Origin: Ophioderma brevispina
Taxonomy: Eukaryota > Echinodermata > Ophiuroidea > Amphilepidida > Ophiodermatidae
Direction: 5' to 3'
Length of the DNA stretch: 64,000 bases
Assembly (NCBI GenBank): GCA_023653785.1
Contig: JAMKCH010035833.1
Location: forward strand, 1-64,000
The notes beneath the pieces are model-generated. The model was not told the origin of the DNA, made no database searches, and was given only the letters and a program-made list of their open reading frames with translations. Below are positions 56,546-64,000 of this stretch, in pieces (the first letter of the stretch is position 1; the number at the start of each line of letters is the position of its first letter). Position numbers and translations under genes: made by a program.

Positions 56546-56960
56546 TTGGTAAATATACATATATTATCTTAACTATCGCAGGGTGAAGAAACAATAAAAA
56601 CATAAAAAATTTAATTACCTTTTATTGTGGAAAAAATAATATGAGTATTTATATAATTTGACTTGGCCAAAATAAATGCATTAAATAGTTTATAACATAC
56701 CGCACTAACCCAAGTATAGTCCCTTGCGCAAGTAAAATCCCACATCTAAAGATCTGTTTATTATCCCATGCTAAAAATTGGCCTACACTGACTGCAAAAT
56801 TTTGCAACCTATTTTCTTCAAAAAACAAACCTTTTAGATTTGAATTCAAACGATAAGCATTTTCCAATACCAAATTCCATTTTCAATTTTATATTCCATC
56901 TCAAGAATGTTTCTAATGATGTCTGGAACCTTTAAAGTTTGTGAAAAACATACAGTTTAA

Positions 56961-57304
56961 AGGTGCAACGAGATATTTTGAGGCACCAAATATTGTGTCA
57001 TAATTAGTAATTTCATATAGATATACACTCAAAAGATTTCTTACCTTGTATTAGGCTACAGAAATGTCTTAAAAGAGAGAAAAAAGCTATTTTGATTTGC
57101 TTATATTTCAATACAAAACATAGGCTGAATCGTATTTGCTCCTATACGAAATTAGAAATTTCACATTTTTGTACCAAAGAAACATTTCTCAGCTTAATCC
57201 TTTCAGATGGGGATGTTTTTGATGGAAAGCTTTACATCAGGGCAAAAATCAGTACTTCCGATTTTTTAAGGGACACCTGATATGTGAAATCTCTCGTTGC
57301 ACCT
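56961..57304. mobile_element. TTAA-flanked MITE, family AGGTGCAACGAGAG, copy 2, nested
   Basis: TTAA at 56957-56960 and 57305-57308. The empty site in copy A (near 17.59 kb) reads, on the opposite strand, ATACATTTAAGAGTACAC with one TTAA. That confirms the boundaries. Confidence 0.88.
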
Positions 57305-57996
57305 TTAAGAGTAGAATACGGCAAAGTGTCAAAGATTCAGCAGAAGACACGGTTTCTGGTTCAACATTTTCAGGGCTTTCTACTTCACTCTTTCATATTT
57401 CAGTATAAAAAAAATAACAAACCACTGAATATTTATTCAGTTTCATAAATTCAGGATAAAAATAGTTTTTTGGTGGGTTTGTTTTCTGAAACTAAAAGAA
57501 CATTTTCGAACAAGGTCATGAGTAGGGTCAGAGGGTGCCTAATGAGGGCAGCATAATATTCCTCAACTTTCTATCCTCGTATTCACCTCACTCATTCCAA
57601 AATACGGTAGTCAATCGCTTAAAATGTAAAATCCCCAATATTTCAAAGAGATTTCACCAAAGATTTCATAGTATGATATTCACAATAATCTGAATAAAAA
57701 ATACTCAGGTCGGGCGGTCATAGAGGTCGCCAAATCAAATACAGCTGCCGCCATATCAGATGGCAAATTGGTTCACTTCTCGTGACTATTTTGGTCTTCT
57801 TTTGCTAAAAAAATCACTAAGTTACATTATAGTAATTAATACAGGGCTTGTTATGCGACTGTCCTCTAGTCCCCCTGCTTTTTGTGCAATTGGACCTAGG
57901 GTAGACATACACAACCATTAATCATCAATGAGCCACTAAAGTCTCCTTAGTGTATAAGGCCTGGATGAAAGAATGGAATAAACCATATAACCCAAC

Positions 57997-58872
57997 GAGC
58001 TTGAATAAATTAGAGCGCCCTGCTCAGCGAGAAAATGAAGCTGACTCAGCGAGCCACGACGTCACACTTACATCGTCTGCATCACAATCTGATTTTATGA
58101 AGCCGGCGTTGTGACCACTAGATATCGGTGAGGTAAACTACAATTTTACATGAAACTAACCTTACAGAAAGGTAGCGGAATATCCTCGGAACAAAAAATA
58201 GGCGAGGCTGTTATGTCGAAATTGCCGCAAAAGGTGTAATTTTTGATCGACAGCCTTTATGCTGCTGTCTTCTGCTGCCAGATCATCGCCATCTTAAATT
58301 TCAACGTTGCCGTTTGCTAACACATTACCAGCAATCGTACACTAAAATCCCCTTCCGAAGTGTCAAGTAACAGGAAAAACTGAGAGTCCACGTATGATTT
58401 GGCGGGCTTGATAAGATTAACTAAACAATTCTGTAAGTTTTAGCGTGTTTCAGACCTTATTATTTCGTTACATAACTGAAGTATTGACCACAAAACAAAA
58501 AATCACTGAATTCAGCAAATTCATTCAGGAAAGTGTTCGCTATTTTGGTGCCCAAAAACTGGCTTCATGGGCACCAAAATTGGCAACACTTTCCTGAATG
58601 AATTTATTTGATTTAGGCTTGTTGTCCGCTTCATTCATTTCGATAAAACATGGTAATATGATGATTGTTTATTGAAATTGTAATAAAAATATATTATTAC
58701 ATAACCACGATTTCCTGTGAACAAATAAGTACATTTTTCTAAAAATAATAGTCACTTTGGTGCCGTTTTCTATTTTGCCTTTATTTCAGAGCATGAGGTT
58801 TAGGTTAGTTCGTAAACAAACTGGCAATCACCCTGCCAACAGTCCGCGCTCTAATTTATTCAAGCTCGTTGA
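57997..58872. mobile_element. Inverted-end element inside copy B
   Basis: CGAGCTTGAATAAATTAGAG at the left is mirrored by CTCTAATTTATTCAAGCTCG at the right. At 58515-58612 a near-perfect hairpin (CATTCAGGAAAGTGTT ... AACACTTTCCTGAATG) lies within. No coding frame. Confidence 0.7.
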
Positions 58873-59496
58873 TATAACCCCATTATAATTTATAATGCTA
58901 GGGAGTCTCATGCATTACCAACATATTGATTTTATTGCCTAGGTCCATTTGCACACTACATGGGAGAGGTTCATACCTTCAGCGCTAGTTACATCACAAA
59001 AGATGAAATCCACTATAGAATGAGTGTGGAAACCCGGGTGGAAACCACATACTATCGGAAAACTGCTTTTTTCAACAGTTCCAAATTCGGAAAGAGTAAA
59101 GTCATGAGATCTTGTATGTTTGTGTACAGTGGTGAGAAGCCAAGACATTTTGGACTCCAGCTTCAGGCAAGATTCGGGCATTATCTCATCCTCAAATTTT
59201 AAGGTATTTTCAGCTTAAAAAAGGGTGGGGGCTATATTCAGGTCAGTACAGTAATTTCTTTAAAAATGTCATAAATAAAACCATTTTAAATTTTTCACAT
59301 AATAAAATATAAGAGATGATGCATTTTCACTTTGATCAGCAATATCTCGGGAACCGAATGTCCAATTGCGATCAAATAAAAAGCATTTTGTAGTTTACAA
59401 TCTACAAAATTTATCCTTTATATTATCTCATTTTCTTAAATGGAACCATTTTTTTATCATATTCATACCCCATACCCCCTCCCTTAACATAACAAT

Positions 59497-59873
59497 ATGG
59501 TTAAATTATTAATTATTCATGGCCTGGGCTTGATTTATTAACATATAGACATAGTATTCAGAAAGGGAGTCTAACTTTAGACCTGGGTTTAAACCAGGGT
59601 TAGTCCTACATGAGTGGGCCTTTATTCTGTTCAAAATACTGTGACAGGTAAATGTAACAGATGAGAAAATTCCTGGGCTGGAATGGCCCATCCATGAGGA
59701 ATTTTCTCATCCATCACATCACATTTTAGAGTATGTTGGAAGGAAAAAAAGTTCCACTCATGTAGGACTAACCCTGGTTTAAACCCAGGTCTAAAGTTAG
59801 ACTTCCTTTCTGAATACCAGTCTATTTGTTAATAAATCAAGCCCAGGCCATGAATAATTAATAATTTAACCAT
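59497..59873. mobile_element. Foldback MITE, GTCTAACTTTAG family, copy 3 (long arms)
   Basis: ATATGGTTAAATTATTAATT ... GGCCTGGGCTTGATTTATTA is mirrored at the right end. The arms exceed 120 bp, with a second central hairpin GAGAAAATTCC / GGAATTTTCTC. Copies within the tandem units follow at 61091-61470 and 62680-63059. Confidence 0.85.
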
Positions 59874-60553
59874 ATTTAACCATACTTACTTTTAGAATAC
59901 CAGTAATACAGTTGTTGGAACTGCATGGCACTTTATACACTGGTTTTTGTGTATTGTTCATATGAAATTTAAAAAAAAAATACAACTAGAATTTCGCGGT
60001 TCTCGGCTTTCGCGCTCGCTATATTCAAAGAATATAAGCTGTGGGCAGCCCCATGACCTTTGACCCTGGCACGTGACCTTTGATCTCATCAACATATGAG
60101 GGATCGCATGGTGCACCTATGACAAAAGTTTGGTTCCAATTGAACTTCAAGTTTTCAATTTAGATCAATTTTACATTTTTAGCCCATTTTCAACTTGACC
60201 TCACATGACCTTTGACCTTTCAACATGACCCTTGACCTCATCAACATATGACGGATCCCAGTGTGCACCTATGACAGAAGTTTGGTTCCAATTGAAGTTA
60301 AACTTTTCAATTGAGGTCAATTTAAAAAAAACTTAACAATTTTTGACACACACATCCACACACACATCCACACATACACACATACACACGCACAACGGAT
60401 TGCTAAGTGGTCCTGCCAGCTATAGCTGGCGGCGCACAAAAAAGTAAGATTTCCACTGTCAAAAATCTTTGAAATCTTACTAAATAGTATTAAATCTTAC
60501 TAGTTGGCCGGTATGCTATCACATCACACTTTCAGAGTATGTTGAAAGATTAA

Positions 60554-60905
60554 AGGTGCAACGAGAGTTTCTAGTCATCCCTATTTTCTGTGATATGTGG
60601 TGATTTCATAGATTAGATGCTTAATTAGATTCAATTACCTTTTTCTGGCAAGAGATAACCTTTCTTAAAATGAAAATAATAGGTGATTTGTATATGCTTA
60701 TATTTCAATAGAAAACATAGGCTGAATTTCATATTTGCTCCTATAGGAAATTAGAAATTTCACAAATTTTGTACCAAAGAAACATTTCTCAGCTTAATCC
60801 TTTCAGCTGGGGATATTTTTGATAAAAAGCTATAAACCAATGTAAAAATCAGAATTTTCACATTTTTGTAGGGACACCTGTGTTTTGAAATCTCTCATTG
60901 CACCT
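60554..60905. mobile_element. AGGTGCAACGAGAG MITE, copy 3 (in tandem unit 1)
   Basis: Flanked by TTAA at 60550-60553 and 60906-60909. Confidence 0.85.
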
Positions 60906-61090
60906 TTAAAGGTCCATTTGTGAAGGAGTAACCCTAAAAAAAAAAAAAAAAAAAAGTCCAATTGCGATCAAATAAAAAGCATTTTGTAGTTTACAATCTA
61001 CAAAATTTATCCTTTATATTATCTCATTTTCTTAAATGGAACCATTTTTTTATCATATTCATACCCCATACCCCCTCCCTTAACATAACA

Positions 61091-61470
61091 ATATGGTTAA
61101 ATTATTAATTATTAATGGCCTGGGCTTGATTTATTAACAAATAGACTGGTATTCAGAAAGGAAGTCTAACTTTAGACCTGGGTGTAAACCAGGGTTAGTC
61201 CTACAAGAGTGGGCCTTTATTCTGTTCAAAATACTGTGACAGGTAAATGTAACAGATGAGAAAATTCCTGGGCTGGAATGGCCCATCCATGAGGAATTTT
61301 CTCATCCATCACATCACATTTTAGAGTATGTTGGAAGGAAAAAAAGTTCCACTCATGTAGGACTAACCCTGGTTTAAACCCAGGTCTAAAGTTAGACTTC
61401 CTTTCTGAATACCAGTCTATTTGTTAATAAATCAAGCCCAGGCCATGAATAATTAATAATTTAACCATAT
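61091..61470. mobile_element. Foldback MITE, GTCTAACTTTAG family, copy 4 (in tandem unit 2)
   Basis: Same structure as 59497-59873; part of the tandem duplication rather than an independent insertion. Confidence 0.85.
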
Positions 61471-62147
61471 TTAACCAGACTCCCTTTTAGAATACCAGTA
61501 ATACAGTTGTTGGAACTGCATGGCACTTTATACACTGGTTTTTGTGTATTGTTCATATGAAATTTAAAAAAAAAATACAACTAGAATTTCGCGGTTCTCG
61601 GCTTTCGCGCTCGCTATATTCAAAGAATATAAGCTGTGGGCAGCCCCATGACCTTTGACCCTGGCACGTGACCTTTGATCTCATCAACATATGAGGGATC
61701 GCATGGTGCACCTATGACAAAAGTTTGGTTCCAATTGAACTTCAAGTTTTCAATTTAGATCAATTTTACATTTTTAGCCCATTTTCAACTTGACCTCACA
61801 TGACCTTTGACCTTTCAACATGACCCTTGACCTCATCAACATATGACGGATCCCAGTGTGCACCTATGACAGAAGTTTGGTTCCAATTGAAGTTAAACTT
61901 TTCAATTGAGGTCAATTTAAAAAAAACTTAACAATTTTTGACACACACATCCACACACACATCCACACATACACACATACACACGCACAACGGATTGCTA
62001 AGTGGTCCTGCCAGCTATAGCTGGCGGCGCACAAAAAAGTAAGATTTCCACTGTCAAAAATCTTGAAATCTTACTAAATAGTATTAAATCTTACTAGTTG
62101 GCCGGTATGCTATCACATCACACTTTCAGAGTATGTTGAAAGATTAA

Positions 62148-62494
62148 AGGTGCAACGAGAGTTTCTAGTCATCCCTATTTTCTGTGATATGTGGTGATTT
62201 CATAGATTAGATGCTTAATAGATTCCTTACCTTTTTCTGGCTAAAGATATAACTTAAAATGAAAATAATAGGTGATTTGTATATGCTTATATTTCAATAG
62301 AAAACATAGGCTGAATTTCATATTTGCTCCTATAGGAAATTAGAAATTTCACAAATTTTGTACCAAAGAAACATTTCTCAGCTTAATCCTTTCAGCTGGG
62401 GATATTTTTGATAAAAAGCTATAAACCAATGTAAAAATCAGAATTTTCACATTTTTGTAGGGACACCTGTGTTTTGAAATCTCTCATTGCACCT
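62148..62494. mobile_element. AGGTGCAACGAGAG MITE, copy 4 (in tandem unit 2)
   Basis: Flanked by TTAA at 62144-62147 and 62495-62498. Carried by the tandem duplication. Confidence 0.85.
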
Positions 62495-62679
62495 TTAAAG
62501 GTCCATTTGTGAAGGAGTAACCCTAAAAAAAAAAAAAAAAAAAAGTCCAATTGCGATCAAATAAAAAGCATTTTGTAGTTTACAATCTACAAAATTTATC
62601 CTTTATATTATCTCATTTTCTTAAATGGAACCATTTTTTTATCATATTCATACCCCATACCCCCTCCCTTAACATAACA

Positions 62680-63059
62680 ATATGGTTAAATTATTAATTA
62701 TTAATGGCCTGGGCTTGATTTATTAACAAATAGACTGGTATTCAGAAAGGAAGTCTAACTTTAGACCTGGGTGTAAACCAGGGTTAGTCCTACAAGAGTG
62801 GGCCTTTATTCTGTTCAAAATACTGTGACAGGTAAATGTAACAGATGAGAAAATTCCTGGGCTGGAATGGCCCATCCATGAGGAATTTTCTCATCCATCA
62901 CATCACATTTTAGAGTATGTTGGAAGGAAAAAAAGTTCCACTCATGTAGGACTAACCCTGGTTTAAACCCAGGTCTAAAGTTAGACTTCCTTTCTGAATA
63001 CCAGTCTATTTGTTAATAAATCAAGCCCAGGCCATGAATAATTAATAATTTAACCATAT
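62680..63059. mobile_element. Foldback MITE, GTCTAACTTTAG family, copy 5 (in tandem unit 3)
   Basis: Same structure as 59497-59873, in the shortened third unit. Confidence 0.85.
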
Positions 63060-63281
63060 TTAACCAGACTCCCTTTTAGAATACCAGTAATACAGTTGTT
63101 GGAACTGCATGGCACTTTATACACTGGTTTTTGTGTATTGTTCATATGAAATTTTTAAAAAAAATCCAAAAAGTAAGATTTCCACTGTCAAAAATCTTGA
63201 AATCTTACTAAATAGTATTAAATCTTACTAGTTGGCCGGTATGCTATCACATCACACTTTCAGAGTATGTTGAAAGATTAA

Positions 63282-63628
63282 AGGTGCAACGAGAGTTTCT
63301 AGTCATCCCTATTTTCTGTGATATGTGGTGATTTCATAGATTAGATGCTTAATAGATTCCTTACCTTTTTCTGGCTAAAGATATAACTTAAAATGAAAAT
63401 AATAGGTGATTTGTATATGCTTATATTTCAATAGAAAACATAGGCTGAATTTCATATTTGCTCCTATAGGAAATTAGAAATTTCACAAATTTTGTACCAA
63501 AGAAACATTTCTCAGCTTAATCCTTTCAGCTGGGGATATTTTTGATAAAAAGCTATAAACCAATGTAAAAATCAGAATTTTCACATTTTTGTAGGGACAC
63601 CTGTGTTTTGAAATCTCTCATTGCACCT
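63282..63628. mobile_element. AGGTGCAACGAGAG MITE, copy 5 (in tandem unit 3)
   Basis: Flanked by TTAA at 63278-63281 and 63629-63632. Confidence 0.85.
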
Positions 63629-63764
63629 TTAAAGGTCCATTTGTGAAGGAGTAACCCTGTTTTAATCCCAGGTGTAAGTCTTGATCTTTTTTCTCTGTGT
63701 ATAGTTTTCTGCCATGTATTTGGGTTTGATTATGTGTTTCTTTGTTTTTGTAAAGCGCTATGAG

Positions 63765-64000
63765 GGCACATGTGGTCCAGTGGATATGACGGCCGACTCA
63801 TGATCTGAAGGTTACGGGTTCGAGCCCCGCTGCAGCCACTTGGGCAAGGCACTTTACCTCACTTGCCTCGTCGACCCAAGCGATATTCGGGTAGCTGTTA
63901 GGGGGAATATTACAATCTAAAGGCAGATAGGATTGTACGCTTGGCCAGCTGCCGACCTAGGTGAAGCGAAATGATTGTGACGATTTCCTAATAATAATAA
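63765..64000 (+). mobile_element. tRNA-derived SINE, running to the window edge
   Basis: The head has an A box (TGGTCCAGTGGATATGACGG), a CAT at the anticodon position and a B box (GGGTTCGAGCCCC). The body continues TTGGGCAAGGCACTTTACCT and ends in TAATAATAATAA. The acceptor stem does not pair fully, so it is not a functional tRNA. RNA polymerase III promoter boxes are intact. Confidence 0.8.

Larger units (their letters stand above)
56698..59253. mobile_element. 2.6-kb TIR element, copy B (inverted relative to copy A)
   Basis: The ends TACCGCACTAACCCAAGTAT and, inverted, TACTGTACTGACCTGAATAT match copy A at 15.7-17.9 kb in reverse order. It carries the MITE at 56961-57304 and an extra ~1.1-kb segment at about 57.86-58.96 kb that copy A lacks. 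Open frames near 59.0 kb lie in conserved non-coding sequence. Confidence 0.8.
59360..63660. repeat. Three tandem copies of a ~1.59-kb unit, the third shortened
   Basis: Units start GTCCAATTGCGATCAAATAA at 59360, 60956 and 62545. Copies 1 and 2 are about 1596 and 1589 bp. Copy 3 lacks about 430 bp (the block from TACAACTAGAATTTCGCGG to GCGGCGCACAA) and ends at the CCCTGTTTTAATCCC boundary. Each copy contains a GTCTAACTTTAG foldback MITE and an AGGTGCAACGAGAG MITE. Near-identity indicates very recent duplication or an assembly repeat. Confidence 0.88.

Noticed and set aside
58939..59202. Overlapping 80-codon frames on both strands
   Set aside because: They lie inside the TIR element; the same block in copy A has no matching open frame.
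63769..63842. A functional tRNA with CAT anticodon
   Set aside because: The acceptor stem does not pair, and the sequence continues into a SINE body with a TAA tail.
1..64000. CRISPR arrays, bacterial operons, rRNA genes
   Set aside because: No regularly spaced short repeats with unique spacers, no ribosomal RNA signatures, and eukaryotic splice structure throughout.
56325..64000. Promoter or first exon (start codon, signal peptide) of the receptor
   Set aside because: No Met-led hydrophobic signal sequence joined to an Ig half was found; the first recognised exon needs an upstream half, so the 5' end is probably outside the window.

Overview
The window is a nuclear genomic segment from an animal. 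Coding exons are short, are bounded by GT/AG splice sites and sit in kilobase-scale introns full of transposons. The encoded modules (Ig, SEA, EGF, one membrane span) are metazoan. The mobile DNA (a DIRS-type tyrosine-recombinase retrotransposon, LINE fragments, many foldback MITEs, a tRNA-derived SINE, repeats rich in TGACCTTTGACC) suggests a marine invertebrate, perhaps an echinoderm or hemichordate. That placement is an inference, not a demonstrated identity. No prokaryotic genes, CRISPR arrays or operons are visible.

One gene dominates. It is transcribed leftward (minus strand) from beyond the right edge to about 6.0 kb and encodes a type I membrane protein. In protein order: half an Ig domain (56.2-56.3 kb), Ig (53.6-54.1), Ig (51.1-51.5), half an Ig (50.2-50.4), two frame-damaged Ig exons (41.0-41.4 and 38.3-38.6), a two-exon Ig (35.9-36.1 plus 33.3-33.4), Ig (32.7-33.0), SEA (22.0 plus 20.0-20.3), EGF (19.6-19.7 plus 17.9), a Pro/Thr linker (13.9), a second SEA (12.5 plus 11.7-11.9), a second EGF (10.4 plus 8.5), a linker (8.3), and a transmembrane/cytoplasmic exon (6.2-6.4). 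Wherever both sides of a module boundary can be read, the intron is phase 1, and the SEA-EGF-linker block occurs twice with the same exon plan. Several Ig domains carry a Cys-Cys pair on strand F and a further Cys near strand G. The start codon, signal peptide and promoter are not in the window. Some exons are clean and others carry frameshifts or stops, so either part of the locus is decaying or parts of the assembly are noisy.

Repeats fill the rest. 0-6 kb: a LINE tail between 257-bp direct repeats, tandem repeats, a hAT-type MITE. 6.5-9.1 kb: two TTAA-flanked MITEs. 15.7-17.9 and 56.7-59.3 kb: two oppositely oriented copies of one TIR element, each carrying different nested insertions. 21-23 kb: two foldback MITEs and a ~200-bp tandem array. 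About 24.6-30.2 kb: a GC-rich broken DIRS-like retroelement on the minus strand (gag-like region, RT with YMDD, RNase H, tyrosine recombinase) inside the ~10.6-kb Ig-to-SEA intron. 38-50 kb: dispersed TE fragments, a tandem array of DR1-type motifs, a 20-bp minisatellite and a TIR element inserted in an older repeat. 52-64 kb: foldback MITEs, a three-copy ~1.59-kb tandem duplication and a tRNA-derived SINE at the right edge.

Exon ends were placed by eye from splice signals and phase; allow a base or two of error.
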